Shown here piece after piece: positions 46,465-55,739 of a stretch of 64,000 bases of DNA. The position numbers were made by a program, and so were the translations under genes. The first letter of the stretch is position 1; every line of letters begins with the position of its first letter. Origin of the DNA: Stenotrophomonas maltophilia (GTDB lineage: Bacteria > Pseudomonadota > Gammaproteobacteria > Xanthomonadales > Xanthomonadaceae); assembly GCF_003970865.1 (NCBI RefSeq), contig NZ_RXLZ01000018.1, positions 1 through 64,000 of the forward strand. The letters run 5' to 3'. The notes under the pieces are model-generated. The model did no database searches, was not told the origin of the DNA, and saw only the letters and a list, made by a program, of their open reading frames with translations.

Positions 46465-46707
46465 ATGTGCGGTCGCATCGTACTCAACGCGCGACGGCAC
46501 GAGGTGCGGGTGATCGGCCTGTGCAGCTGGTTCGTGGCGATATTGTCGCTGCTGCTGCTGTTGCTGCTGGTGGCGATTCGTCCGATGGTGGCGCCCATGC
46601 TGCTGGTGCTGCCGCTGTTCCTGGCCAGCTATCTGATCCAGAAGCGGCGCTACGCTGCCATCGTAGAAACGCTGCGCATGCAGTTGAAGGTGGAGTTCTC
46701 GAGGTAG
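46465..46707 (+). CDS. Small membrane protein of unknown function
   Basis: The product has 80 residues from ATG 46465, starting MCGRIVLNARRHEVRVIGL. Two hydrophobic helices (WFVAILSLLLLLLLVAI and MVAPMLLVLPLFLASYLI) are followed by a basic tail QKRRYAAIVETLRMQLKVEF. No family is recognised. Its TAG stop is again the TAG of a SMAG head (46704). Confidence 0.5.
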   Translation: MCGRIVLNARRHEVRVIGLCSWFVAILSLLLLLLLVAIRPMVAPMLLVLPLFLASYLIQKRRYAAIVETLRMQLKVEFSR

Positions 46708-46814
46708 ATCCACGCCATGCGTGGATGATCGAGAGGCACGGGCATCCGTGCCGACCAACGGTCGGCACCCACCAGAGTCGGCGCCGTCAGTAGATCCATG
46801 CCATGCGTGGATGG
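46704..46814. repeat. SMAG cluster; first unit supplies a stop codon
   Basis: Units at 46704-46729 (plus, overlapping the stop of the 80-residue membrane protein gene), 46749-46773 (minus, TGCCGACC / GGTCGGCA) and 46790-46814 (plus, one base different in the left arm). A partial fourth (GGCACCCACC) follows near 46835. Confidence 0.88.
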
Positions 46815-46847
46815 TCGCGAGCGCAGGCACCCACCAGCGTCGGGCTG

Positions 46848-49607
46848 TCAGCGCACCAGCACTGCTTCGCCGCTGGCGTCGGTGCGCATCGGCGTCGGGT
46901 GCTGCTGCCGCAGCCACTGTGCGAGATCACGCGGGCTGAGCGGGCGCGAGTACAGGTAGCCCTGGATTTCGTCGCAGCCCTGGCGGCGCAGCATATCTTC
47001 TTCCTGGTGCGTTTCCACGCCCTCGGCCACCACCTTCATGCCCAGCGCGTGGCCCAGGTGCACGATGGCCTGGGTCACTTCGGCCGTGCCCGAATCATGC
47101 AGCATGCCCTGCACGAAACTGCGGTCGATCTTCAGGCGGCCCACCGGGAAGCGGTTGAGATAATTGAGGTTGGAGAAGCCGGTACCGAAGTCATCCACCG
47201 CGAGCGGTACGCCGTGCCGTTCCAGCACGTCGAAACAATGGCGCAGGATGTCGGTGTCACGGATCAGCGCAGACTCGGTCAGCTCCAGCTCCAACCGCTG
47301 CGGCGGCCAGCCGTGGGCATGGCAGATCTCGATCACGCGTTCGGCGAACCCGCGGTCGCGCAGCTGCACTGCCGACACATTGACCGCGATGCGGTCGAAA
47401 CGCAGTCCAGCACGGTCCCAGGCAATAGCCTGGCGGCAGGCTTCGTTCAGCACCCAGTCGCCGATGCGCACGATCTCGCCGCACTTTTCGGCAATCGGAA
47501 TGAACTCGGCCGGGCTGCAGTAGCCAATCCCGGGCCGGTGCCAGCGCAGCAATGCCTCGATCGCCGGTGGCTCGCCATGATGCGCGTCCAGCAACGGCTG
47601 ATAGGCCAGACTGAATTCTTCGCGTTCGATCGCCCCGTGCAGGGCATGTTCAAGCTCCAGCTTGCGCTGGATACGGGCCAGCGCGTCCTGGCTGTAGTAC
47701 TGGTAGGTGTTGCGCCCCGCTTCCTTGGCCGCATACATCGCGGCATCGGCCGCGCGCAGCAGCGAATCAAAATCGGTCTGAGCCTCACCGAGCATGGCGA
47801 TGCCGACGCTGGCACCGACCTTCAGCGTGGTCTCACCCCGGCGCAGCGGCTCGGCCAGCGAGGCGATCAGCTTGCGCGCGACGTGGCCGGCGTCTTCCGG
47901 CTCGGCCAGGTCGCGCAGCACCACGATGAACTCGTCGCCACTGAAGCGGCCAAACAGATCGTTGTTGCGCAGGTTCTGGTGCAACCGCGTGGCCGCGGCC
48001 TTCAGCAGCGCATCACCGGTGGCATGGCCGAAGCTGTCATTGATGGTCTTGAAGCCGTCCAGATCGATGAACAGCATCGCCAGCGATGTGCCGCGATCGC
48101 GCGCCTCCTCGATGGCCTCTGCCGTCTGTTCGCCGAGCAGCACGCGGTTGGGCAGACCGGTGAGCAGATCGTAGTGGGCCAGCAGCTCGATGCGCTCGTT
48201 GGCCTCGCGCTCGCGGGTGATGTCACGGAACAGCACCACGAAGCGCGGCGGCAGGCCGTCACGTCGATCCAGCTCGATCAGCACCTGCACCCACACGCGC
48301 AGGCCTGACTGGCGGTAGAAGCACAGGTCCAGCTGTTCGGGCAGCCCGCCGCCGGCAATCCGGACCAGCGCGGCGTCGAAGGCATTCCGCGAATCCTCGG
48401 TGTACAGCGCCAGCGCCTGGTCGAGGGTGATCGGCTCCTTGCGCAGGCCGTGGATGCGGTAGCACTCCTCGGTCCACTGCATGTGCCGGGTCTGCACCTC
48501 GATCTCGCAGCCGCCGATGCGGCCCAGCGCGGAAACACGGTTGAGCAGTTCGGTGCGCCAGCGGATCAGCGCATCGGTCTGGTGCTGCTCGGTGATGTTC
48601 TGCACCTGGCCGAGCAGGCGCTTGGGCTGGCCATCCATGTCCAGCAGCGGCTGCATCCATAGCCGCAGATGCTGCGACGGTTCGTTGCCCCGGGTCAGCT
48701 CCAGTTCGATGTTGGCGGCCCGGCCATCGCGCCAAAGGCGCCGCCACGCTGCACGCAACGCACCACGCGAGCGCGGATGCAGCTGCTTCAGCCAGCGTCG
48801 CTGGCCGGGTGCACTGCCCTGCTCCAGCGCCAGCATCGAGCGCAGCTCCGGCGACCACCAGAAATGACCGCTATTGGGGTCGAACGACCAGCTGCCCATG
48901 CTGGCGATGCGCTGGGCCTCGCTCAGGTGCAGCTGCTGTTCCTGAAGCAGCCCTTCCAGCTGCTTCTGCTGTTCGATATCGGTATGCGTGCCGACCATGC
49001 GCAGCGGCTGGCCATCGGCGGTGCGCGCGACCACGCGCCCGCGATCCAGTACCCAACGCCACTGGCCATCGGCCTGGCGGAAACGGAACTGTGCGCTGTA
49101 CTGCTCGCTCAAGCCACGCAGATGTTCGTCCAGTGCGACCCGCACCTGGGCGATGTCCTCGCTGTGCACGCGGGCCAGAATTTCTGTGGCGGTTTCATCG
49201 CCCAGTGCCGGGGTGCGCACCACACGGTCGCTGGGAATGTCCCAGTCCCAGAGGCTGTGGCCGGCACTGTCCAGCGCCAGCTCCCAGCGCCCACCGCCGC
49301 CGAGCGGCACCGGCTCGGGAATGCTCAGCGTGAAGGCCAGCAGATTGCCGGCGCCATCGTGCACGGCACGCAGGTGTCCGTCGTAGTGCCCGTGCGGGCC
49401 ACCCGGCAGCGTGCAGGCTACGATGCCGCCATCGGCGGCCATAAGGCGCAGATCCTCCAGCATCGGCGCATACGCAGCCACGGTGGCCGGCAGGCCATGC
49501 TCGCGCGCAGCCGGATTGGCCGCCAGCGGGCGGCCCGTGCGGTCGACGATGACCAGCGCCGACGCAAGCGGGTGCTGCAGCAGGCTGGCGATGATCCCTT
49601 GGTCCAC
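46848..49607 (-). CDS. PAS-GGDEF-EAL cyclic-di-GMP signalling protein
   Basis: The protein has 919 residues, with no membrane segments. Several PAS/PAC-type sensor repeats occupy about 1-465. The GGDEF domain (about 470-640) has SGDEF at 556-560, a preserved FIDLDGFKTIND block and an inhibitory I-site R547-x-x-D550. The EAL domain (about 655-900) is intact: EALLRW, NVSAVQL, ELTES, VDDFGTG, KIDRSF and AEGVET. Phosphodiesterase activity is therefore likely. The S in place of the first G of GGDEF leaves cyclase activity uncertain. It is divergent from the PAS kinase gene at the left end of the signalling block. Confidence 0.93.
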   Translation of the reverse strand: MDQGIIASLLQHPLASALVIVDRTGRPLAANPAAREHGLPATVAAYAPMLEDLRLMAADGGIVACTLPGGPHGHYDGHLRAVHDGAGNLLAFTLSIPEPVPLGGGGRWELALDSAGHSLWDWDIPSDRVVRTPALGDETATEILARVHSEDIAQVRVALDEHLRGLSEQYSAQFRFRQADGQWRWVLDRGRVVARTADGQPLRMVGTHTDIEQQKQLEGLLQEQQLHLSEAQRIASMGSWSFDPNSGHFWWSPELRSMLALEQGSAPGQRRWLKQLHPRSRGALRAAWRRLWRDGRAANIELELTRGNEPSQHLRLWMQPLLDMDGQPKRLLGQVQNITEQHQTDALIRWRTELLNRVSALGRIGGCEIEVQTRHMQWTEECYRIHGLRKEPITLDQALALYTEDSRNAFDAALVRIAGGGLPEQLDLCFYRQSGLRVWVQVLIELDRRDGLPPRFVVLFRDITREREANERIELLAHYDLLTGLPNRVLLGEQTAEAIEEARDRGTSLAMLFIDLDGFKTINDSFGHATGDALLKAAATRLHQNLRNNDLFGRFSGDEFIVVLRDLAEPEDAGHVARKLIASLAEPLRRGETTLKVGASVGIAMLGEAQTDFDSLLRAADAAMYAAKEAGRNTYQYYSQDALARIQRKLELEHALHGAIEREEFSLAYQPLLDAHHGEPPAIEALLRWHRPGIGYCSPAEFIPIAEKCGEIVRIGDWVLNEACRQAIAWDRAGLRFDRIAVNVSAVQLRDRGFAERVIEICHAHGWPPQRLELELTESALIRDTDILRHCFDVLERHGVPLAVDDFGTGFSNLNYLNRFPVGRLKIDRSFVQGMLHDSGTAEVTQAIVHLGHALGMKVVAEGVETHQEEDMLRRQGCDEIQGYLYSRPLSPRDLAQWLRQQHPTPMRTDASGEAVLVR

Positions 49608-49738
49608 GCGATCTTGCTCCGGATGACACGCCCGTCAGCGGGGCACGCAGTGGTTAACGGCGCCTGCGGCGGATAATTGAGTGGTCTGGGCGCACCTGCG
49701 CGGTAAGATGGCCGGCGCCCCTTTCTTCCGCCCTGTCC

Positions 49739-51841
49739 ATGCCCGCAGAACCGACCGGCAACGCCCCAGTTCCCGACCCGCGGATGGCGCAGGCGCTGAG
49801 CCGCGACCGGCGCCGGGTGGTGCTGAGCTACCTGGCGATGGCGCTGGCCTGGATGATCTCCACCGACAGCGCGGTGCAGGCACTGGTGCCCGACCCGCAG
49901 CAGGCGGCCCTGTGGCAGGGCCTGAAGGGCTCGTTCTTCGCCCTCGCCAGTGCCGGCCTGCTGTATCTGCTGCTGCGCCCGCTGGCCGAGCACGTGCTGC
50001 ACACCCATGCGCGCCAGCAGGCCTCGGAGCTGCGCCTGCGGCAGATGTTCGAAGGCAACCCCGGCCCGATCCTGGTCTATGACCTCGATACGCTGGCGAT
50101 CCTCGATGCCAATCCGGCGGCCTGTACGGCCTTCGGCTGGGACCGTGACGAACTGCTGGAGAAGACCATCGACTTGCTGTGGCCGCCAGGCCAGGACCTG
50201 GCGCTGCAGACCAAGCTGGAGGCGATCCGCGAGGCACCGGAGGAACTGTGCATCCTGCGTACCCAGCTGCAGCTGCGTGATGGCTCACTGCGGCAGATGG
50301 AGCTGCGCTCCAACGCCATCAGCTATGACGGCCACAACGCCCGCTTGTTGATTGCCATCGACCGCACCGCCGAAGACCTGGCCCAGCTGCGCCGCGACCA
50401 GGCGCTGGCCCGGGTGGAAGAAGCTCACGAGCTGGCCCGCATCGGCGCCTGGGAGCTGGACCCGTCCACCGGGCTCGGCCGCTACTCGAACCAGGTCTAT
50501 CGACTGCTCGGTCGCCGCCCGCCCGAGGCCCGGCGTTGGCATCGCTTCGACGAACTGCTGGTGCCGGCCGACCCGGCCACCGCCACCCAGACCGAACAGC
50601 TGCTGGCCGAGCTCTGCTCCGGTGATCCCGTGCACGTGGACGTGCTGCTGCCGCTGTTGTCGATGGATGGCCGCGCCTTGATGGTGCATCTGCGTGCTGC
50701 CAGCGGCATCGACGAGGCCGGCCGCAACCGCGTGCTGGGTACCCTGCAGGACGTGACCGAGCGCGAGCAGTCGCGGCGCCTGCTGCGCGAGCGCGAGGAG
50801 CAGTTCCGCGAGCTGGTACGGGTACTGCCCGATGGCGTGGTGATCCTCTCCGACGAACACGTGCTGTACGCCAACGCCTGGGCCGCCAGCCTGTTCGGTT
50901 ATGGCAGCCACACCCTGCTGGGCGAGCCGCTGTCGGCCCTGGTGGACAGCGCCGATCTGGCCCGCGTGCGCAGCCAGCTGCGTGCAGGCCAGCCCCATCT
51001 GGGGCCGGGTCACAGCAGCGTGGTGGCAATGCAGCGCGCTGACGGCCGCAGCTTCCATGCTGGCCTGGCGGTGGGCGAAGTGCGTTATGGCGGACGCGAC
51101 TGCAAGCTGCTGATCGTGCGCGACCTGAGCGATTCCGAGCGCACCCGCAGTGCACTGGAAACCAGCAACCGTGAACTACAGGCGATGGCCGGCCGCCTGT
51201 TCTCGCTGCAGGAGGACGAACGCCGCGCGATCTCGCGCGACCTGCACGACGATATCGGCCAGGCGATCACGGCGATCAAGCTGTCCGCCTATGCCGCGCA
51301 GGACGAGGACGATCCGCAGCGCCGCGGCGAGGACCTGGCGCAGATCGTCAGCCTGGCCGATACCACGGTGGCCAAGCTGCGCGACATCTCTACTCTGCTG
51401 CGCCCGCCGCAGCTCGACGCGCTGGGCCTGGAAGCAGCCCTGAGCTGGCAGGCACGGGTGCTGTTCCGCTCGTCACCGGTGGAACTGCTGGCCGAGATCG
51501 AGCCCCTGCCGCACCGTCCCGACAACAGCATCGAACAGGCCTGCTTCCGTATCGCCCAGGAAAGCCTGACCAACGTGCTGCGCCATGCCCGCGCCAGCCA
51601 GGTGCAATTGCAGCTGCGCGATGTCGGCCAGCGCGGCCTGCACCTGCAGATCCGCGACGACGGCGAGGGTTTCGACCCTGACGGTCCGCGCGGGCTGGGC
51701 CTGATCGTGATGCGTGAGCGTGCGCAGAGCGTTGGTGGCCATGTGCGGATCGAATCCGCGCACGGCGAAGGCACCCTGATCGACGTTCACCTCCCCTACC
51801 AGGCGGCCAGCATGGCCGCCGTTGAGTCACCGGACTACTGA
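49739..51841 (+). CDS. PAS-containing sensor histidine kinase, HisKA_3 type (RavS-like)
   Basis: The protein has 700 residues. Two hydrophobic segments (about 29-42 and 63-80) anchor it. Three PAS domains lie at about 97-212, 225-342 and 352-465. The HisKA_3 phospho-acceptor block is EDERRAISRDLHDDIGQAIT with H503, and the HATPase has QESLTNVLRHA, RDDGEGF and GLGLIVMRERA. It precedes the GGDEF-EAL-REC gene by four bases, so they are co-transcribed. In Xanthomonas campestris the PAS kinase RavS pairs with the GGDEF-EAL regulator RavR beside flagellar genes; architecture and position fit, but identity is inferred. Confidence 0.85.
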   Translation: MPAEPTGNAPVPDPRMAQALSRDRRRVVLSYLAMALAWMISTDSAVQALVPDPQQAALWQGLKGSFFALASAGLLYLLLRPLAEHVLHTHARQQASELRLRQMFEGNPGPILVYDLDTLAILDANPAACTAFGWDRDELLEKTIDLLWPPGQDLALQTKLEAIREAPEELCILRTQLQLRDGSLRQMELRSNAISYDGHNARLLIAIDRTAEDLAQLRRDQALARVEEAHELARIGAWELDPSTGLGRYSNQVYRLLGRRPPEARRWHRFDELLVPADPATATQTEQLLAELCSGDPVHVDVLLPLLSMDGRALMVHLRAASGIDEAGRNRVLGTLQDVTEREQSRRLLREREEQFRELVRVLPDGVVILSDEHVLYANAWAASLFGYGSHTLLGEPLSALVDSADLARVRSQLRAGQPHLGPGHSSVVAMQRADGRSFHAGLAVGEVRYGGRDCKLLIVRDLSDSERTRSALETSNRELQAMAGRLFSLQEDERRAISRDLHDDIGQAITAIKLSAYAAQDEDDPQRRGEDLAQIVSLADTTVAKLRDISTLLRPPQLDALGLEAALSWQARVLFRSSPVELLAEIEPLPHRPDNSIEQACFRIAQESLTNVLRHARASQVQLQLRDVGQRGLHLQIRDDGEGFDPDGPRGLGLIVMRERAQSVGGHVRIESAHGEGTLIDVHLPYQAASMAAVESPDY

Positions 51842-51845
51842 GCCT

Positions 51846-53618
51846 ATGTGGAATCCCAACCAGCCCCCGGTCAGCATCGATGATGCGCCAGATCGCCTTG
51901 GCGCCGGCAACCCCGAGCTGCAGGCGATGGTCGCCGAGGCGGCCTCGGGCGGCACTGCACTGATGCTGATGCATGTCGACATCGACCACTTCGCCTCGGT
52001 CAACGAAAACATGAGCGCCGAGGTGGGTGACCAGGCCCTGGTACTGGTGGCGCAGCGGCTGCAGTCCTACCTGCGTGGTCGCGGCAAGTTGTGGCGCCAC
52101 GGCAGCGATGAATTCCTGATCGCGGTGCCACGCACGGCCGACGTGCCGCTGCCGGAGGACTTTGCCGAGGAGATCCGGCAGCAGATGGAACTTCCGCTGT
52201 CGGTGCTGCCGTACACGTTGTTCATGACCGGCAAGCTGGGCGTGAGCCTGTGCCCGGACCATGCCAGCAGCACCTCGCGCCTGCTCGATCATGCCGAGGA
52301 TGCGCTGTACCAGGCGGCCCGCGAAGGCGGCAACGCGGTGCGCATCCACGCCGTGGACACGCCGCCGAGCGCGCACAGCGAAAGCATCATCGCCCGCCAG
52401 ATCGTGGACGCCATTCCCAACGGCGAACTGAAACTGCGCTACCAGCCACTGGTCAGCGCCCGCGACGGCCACGTGGTCGGCATGGAAGCGCTGCTGCGCT
52501 GGCAGTCGCCGACGCTGGGCATGCTGGTGCCGGAACGCTTCATGCGCACCGCCGAGCGGCTGGGCATCATCGTGCAGATCGGCACCTGGGTGCTGGAAGG
52601 CGCACTGAAGCAGGCCCGCCTGTGGCGCGACCAGGGCTTCGACGACTTCACCATCGCCGTGAACGTTTCCACCCTGCAGCTGCTGCGACCGAACTTCTTC
52701 GCTGAAGTCATGGGCCTGATCCAGGCTGCGGGCGTACCGGCGCAGATGCTGACGTTGGAGATCAACGAAAGCGCGCTGACCAACAACGTCAACTTCGTGC
52801 ACGAGACGCTGGCCAACCTGCGCAACGAAGGCATCAGCCTGAGCCTGGACAATTTCGGCACCGGCGACTCCAGCCTGAGTGCACTGGTGCGCTACCCGGT
52901 GGACAAGCTGAAGATCGACCGCAGCTTCATCAAGAGCGCGCCGGCCGGCAACCGTGAGGCGGCCATCGCCCGCGCGATCATCGCCATGGGCCACCAGCTG
53001 GGCATGACGGTGATCGCCAACGGCGTGGAATCGCAGGCGCAGCTGGGCTTCCTGCGTCGCAACGATTGCGATGTATTCCAGGGCTACCTGTTCGGCGAAC
53101 CGATGTCGGCCGATGCCGCCGGCATGACCCTGCGCCGCCGCTACCTGCGCCCGGAAGCCTTTGCCGAGACCCGTCCAGACCGCACGCTGCTGTTGCTGGA
53201 CGACGAGGAGAACGTGCTGCGCTCGCTGGTGCGCCTGTTCCGCCGCGACGGCTACCGCATCCTGGCGGCCGGCAACGTGCGCGATGCGTTCGATCTGCTG
53301 GCGATCAACGACGTGCAGGTGATCCTGTCCGACCAGCGCATGAGCGACATGAGCGGCACCGAGTTCCTGGGCCGGGTGAAGATGCTGTACCCGGACACGA
53401 TCCGGCTGGTGCTGTCCGGTTACACCGATCTGAACACCGTGACCGACGCGATCAACCGCGGCGCGATCTATCGCTTCCTGACCAAGCCGTGGAACGACGA
53501 TGAGCTGCGCAAGCACATCCACCAGGCGTTCCGCACCTATGAGGAGCAGCGCCGCAGCAACGCCGGTCCGGCGCCGGTGGAAAGCGGAGATGGCGGTGAG
53601 GATCGCCCTTTGCGGTGA
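51846..53618 (+). CDS. GGDEF-EAL-REC response regulator (RavR-like) with altered catalytic residues
   Basis: The product has 590 residues from ATG 51846. The GGDEF domain is degenerate (HGSDEF, 85-90) and lacks the usual substrate-binding block, so cyclase activity is unlikely. The EAL domain has EALLRW at 214-219 and K356 in KIDRSF. However, DDFGTG is DNFGTG (D335-N336) and the usual EGVE is NGVE (N392), which changes a metal ligand and a loop-6 glutamate. The C-terminal receiver has D452-D453, phospho-acceptor D496 (ILSDQRM), S524 and K547. RavR of Xanthomonas has the same domains. Whether this copy hydrolyses or only binds cyclic-di-GMP is open. Confidence 0.88.
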   Translation: MWNPNQPPVSIDDAPDRLGAGNPELQAMVAEAASGGTALMLMHVDIDHFASVNENMSAEVGDQALVLVAQRLQSYLRGRGKLWRHGSDEFLIAVPRTADVPLPEDFAEEIRQQMELPLSVLPYTLFMTGKLGVSLCPDHASSTSRLLDHAEDALYQAAREGGNAVRIHAVDTPPSAHSESIIARQIVDAIPNGELKLRYQPLVSARDGHVVGMEALLRWQSPTLGMLVPERFMRTAERLGIIVQIGTWVLEGALKQARLWRDQGFDDFTIAVNVSTLQLLRPNFFAEVMGLIQAAGVPAQMLTLEINESALTNNVNFVHETLANLRNEGISLSLDNFGTGDSSLSALVRYPVDKLKIDRSFIKSAPAGNREAAIARAIIAMGHQLGMTVIANGVESQAQLGFLRRNDCDVFQGYLFGEPMSADAAGMTLRRRYLRPEAFAETRPDRTLLLLDDEENVLRSLVRLFRRDGYRILAAGNVRDAFDLLAINDVQVILSDQRMSDMSGTEFLGRVKMLYPDTIRLVLSGYTDLNTVTDAINRGAIYRFLTKPWNDDELRKHIHQAFRTYEEQRRSNAGPAPVESGDGGEDRPLR

Positions 53619-53630
53619 TGATCCCCTCTG

Positions 53631-53702
53631 GTAGAGCCGGCCGCTGGCCGGCTGCTCTGGATATCGGCTTCAATGAGGTTGCCGGCCAGCGGCCGGCACT
53701 AC
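53631..53702. repeat. SMAG inverted pair between convergent genes
   Basis: A plus-strand unit (53631-53653, GTAGAGCCGGCC / GGCCGGCT) faces a minus-strand unit (53680-53702, GCCGGCC / GGCCGGC). They occupy the whole gap between the RavR-like gene and the convergent kinase gene, where they could act as a transcription barrier. Confidence 0.88.
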
Positions 53703-53711
53703 CAGAAGCGG

Positions 53712-54932
53712 TCAGCGCGGCTGCTTCACCGGCAGCACCACGCGGAAGCGCGAGCCAACGCCCGGAATGCTGTCCAGGTCGATGCGGCCGTGGTGCTTGT
53801 TGATGATGCTGTAGGAGATCGACAGGCCCAGGCCGGTGCCGCTGCCCACCGGCTTGGTGGTGAAGAACGGATCGAAGATGCGCTGGCGCAGTTCCGGCGA
53901 GATGCCACCGCCGGTGTCTTCAAACTCAACCCACACGTGATCGCCATCAACGCCGGTGCGCACCGTGATCGTGCCGCGCTCGGCGATGGCATGGCCGGCG
54001 TTGAGCAGCAGGTTCATGTAGACCTGGTTCAATTCCGACGGCAGGCATTCGACCAACGGCAACTGGCCGAACTCCCGCACCAGGGTGACCTTGTACTTCA
54101 GCTCGTTCCAGATGATGTTGATGGTCGATTCCAGGCCTGCATGCAGGTCGACCAGCTTCCACGACTCGTCGCGGCCGGAATACGAGAAGTCCTTCAGATC
54201 ACGCACGATGCGCGTCACCCGCTCGATGCCTTCGCGCGACTCGGCCATCAGCTGCGGCAGGTCGCGGCTGATGAAGTCGATGTCCAGGCGGTCACGGATA
54301 TCGTCGATTTCCGGGATCAGCGCCTTCGGGTCCGGCGCCCGCAATGCGCGCTCGTAGGCTTCGATCACAGTGAACAGGCTGCGCAGGTACTCCTGCAGGC
54401 TGCCCAGGTTGGAGTGCACGTAGCCGATCGGATTGTTGATCTCATGCGCGACGCCGGCAGCCAGCTGACCGATCGAGGCCATCTTCTCCGACTGCAGCAG
54501 TTTTTCCTGGGTACCGTTCAGGCGCAGGTACGCCTGCCGCAACTCCGCATGGCGCTGCTGCAGTTCGCGCTCGTAGTCTTCCTGTCCTTCGATATGGCGG
54601 AACAATGCCAGAAAGTGCCCCTGGCCCACCGGGCCGTGGTGATACAGATGGGCGATGACCACGCCCTCGCCCAGCGGCAGGCTGCCGTTCCAGTGACCAT
54701 GCTGGCGCGCCTGCTCCAGCGCATCGGGCGGCAGCAGTTCACGCAGGCGCTGCGGCGGTGGCAGATCGCCGCCCCCACCACTGGCCAGCAGGTTCTGCGC
54801 AGCCGGGTTGGCCAGGGCGACCTGCCCGTCGTCGGTGAACAGCAGCAGCCCTTCGCGCAGGCGCTCAAGCAGGGCCTGCAGCACCGGCTGTGGCGGAAGG
54901 GGGGCGGTAACCAGGGCGTTGGCTGCGGACAC
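53712..54932 (-). CDS. Soluble PAS sensor histidine kinase
   Basis: The protein has 406 residues from GTG 54932, with no membrane helix. A PAS-like domain (about 15-125, [20 protein letters not shown]) is followed by a coiled coil and HisKA with the phospho-acceptor in [19 protein letters not shown]. The HATPase boxes are [21 protein letters not shown] and GTGLGLSIS. It has no adjacent regulator on its own strand; the nearest receiver domain belongs to the convergent RavR-like protein. Pairing with it is a guess. RavA-like kinases occupy this position in xanthomonads. Confidence 0.9.
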   Translation of the reverse strand: MSAANALVTAPLPPQPVLQALLERLREGLLLFTDDGQVALANPAAQNLLASGGGGDLPPPQRLRELLPPDALEQARQHGHWNGSLPLGEGVVIAHLYHHGPVGQGHFLALFRHIEGQEDYERELQQRHAELRQAYLRLNGTQEKLLQSEKMASIGQLAAGVAHEINNPIGYVHSNLGSLQEYLRSLFTVIEAYERALRAPDPKALIPEIDDIRDRLDIDFISRDLPQLMAESREGIERVTRIVRDLKDFSYSGRDESWKLVDLHAGLESTINIIWNELKYKVTLVREFGQLPLVECLPSELNQVYMNLLLNAGHAIAERGTITVRTGVDGDHVWVEFEDTGGGISPELRQRIFDPFFTTKPVGSGTGLGLSISYSIINKHHGRIDLDSIPGVGSRFRVVLPVKQPR

Positions 54933-55023
54933 GGCGACTCGAGGCGTTCGAACAGGCGCCCAATATACGCGGTCGTGCAGCGGGCTTCAGCCCGCTTGAT
55001 GGGGTTGTGCGACCGCCGTCGCG

Positions 55024-55362
55024 TCAGGCGACGGCGAGTGGGCGGCGCGCAGTGACGGTGTGCGCCTGGCCCTTGGCATCGTAGGCCGAGGCATCTTCGG
55101 TGCGGCCGAGCTGGCGCAGTGCCCAGTTGACCTCGCGGCGGCGGCGCGACAGCAGTACGCCGTTGGCGCGGTTGCGCTCGGCCAGTTCCTGCAGCTGCTC
55201 GCCCTCGCCCACCGGCGGCGCGCCTTCCAGCGCACGCAGCGCCTCAAGCTTGGCGCCGGTGGCCCGGATCAGGGCGTGCACGTCGTGCTCGACCAAGGCC
55301 TGGCGTTCAACGTCCAGGGCCTGGGCAAGACGCTGCAGCGGCTCGCTCATCGCCGCAGTCAT
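55024..55362 (-). CDS. flgN: Flagellar export chaperone FlgN
   Basis: The protein has 112 residues, helical: MSEPLQRLAQALDVERQALV follows a four-residue lead, then DVHALIRATGAKLEALRALE and NRANGVLLSRRRREVNWALR. FlgN chaperones the hook-filament junction proteins FlgK and FlgL. Its ATG overlaps the flgM stop by four bases. Sequence conservation of FlgN is low; assignment rests on the asparagine-rich helix and on flgM linkage. Confidence 0.88.
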   Translation of the reverse strand: MTAAMSEPLQRLAQALDVERQALVEHDVHALIRATGAKLEALRALEGAPPVGEGEQLQELAERNRANGVLLSRRRREVNWALRQLGRTEDASAYDAKGQAHTVTARRPLAVA

Positions 55363-55664
55363 CCGTGCAGCTGCTGGTCCAGCTCGAGCATGCGCGATGC
55401 GATCGCGTCCGGATTGATCTTGTAGGTGCCGTTCTGCAGTGACTCGCGCACCGCGGCCACGCGCTGGGCGTCGATCGCCGGGGCGGTGGTCAGCTCACGC
55501 TCGATGGCCTGCAGATTGGTGGCCTCGCCGGTCAGGCGCAGGCTGTCGGCCGCTTCGACCGGGCGCGCCGCCGCATCGGTGCTGACGCCGGGCTTGTTGG
55601 CCGGGGTCGTCACGCTGCGCAGTGTCTGGGGGACCTGCAGGTTGCCGTCGATTTTCTGGCTCAT
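55359..55664 (-). CDS. flgM: Anti-sigma-28 factor FlgM
   Basis: The protein has 101 residues: a disordered N-terminal half (MSQKIDGNLQVPQTLRSVTT) and the conserved C-terminal sigma-28-binding region RVAAVRESLQNGTYKINPDA followed by IASRMLELDQQL. It holds FliA inactive until it is exported through the completed hook. It is itself under a sigma-28 promoter, forming the usual feedback. Confidence 0.94.
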   Translation of the reverse strand: MSQKIDGNLQVPQTLRSVTTPANKPGVSTDAAARPVEAADSLRLTGEATNLQAIERELTTAPAIDAQRVAAVRESLQNGTYKINPDAIASRMLELDQQLHG

Positions 55665-55694
55665 GGGGTGTCCTGGAGTTGCCGTTCACAAGGG

Positions 55695-55721
55695 ATAACG
55701 GCCGCAGGGCCGTGATCTTTA
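55695..55721 (-). promoter_or_regulatory. Sigma-28 (FliA) promoter of flgMN
   Basis: On the minus strand TAAAGATC (55714-55721) and GCCGTTAT (55695-55702) are separated by exactly 11 bases, matching TAAAGTTT-N11-GCCGATAA closely. Transcription would start about 24 bases before the flgM ATG. Confidence 0.85.
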
Positions 55722-55739
55722 GGGATATTTTGCGGTAAA

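Noticed and set aside
46359..46814. Repeated 23-26 base palindromes that could suggest a CRISPR array
   Set aside because: The units differ in arm sequence, alternate in orientation, are themselves palindromic, have irregular spacing and no cas genes. They fit SMAG/REP elements.
49650..49676. GCGGATAA as a sigma-28 -10 box for the PAS kinase gene
   Set aside because: The sequence 11 bases upstream (GTGGTTAA) does not match the -35 element, unlike the clear promoters at flgM and the chemoreceptor.
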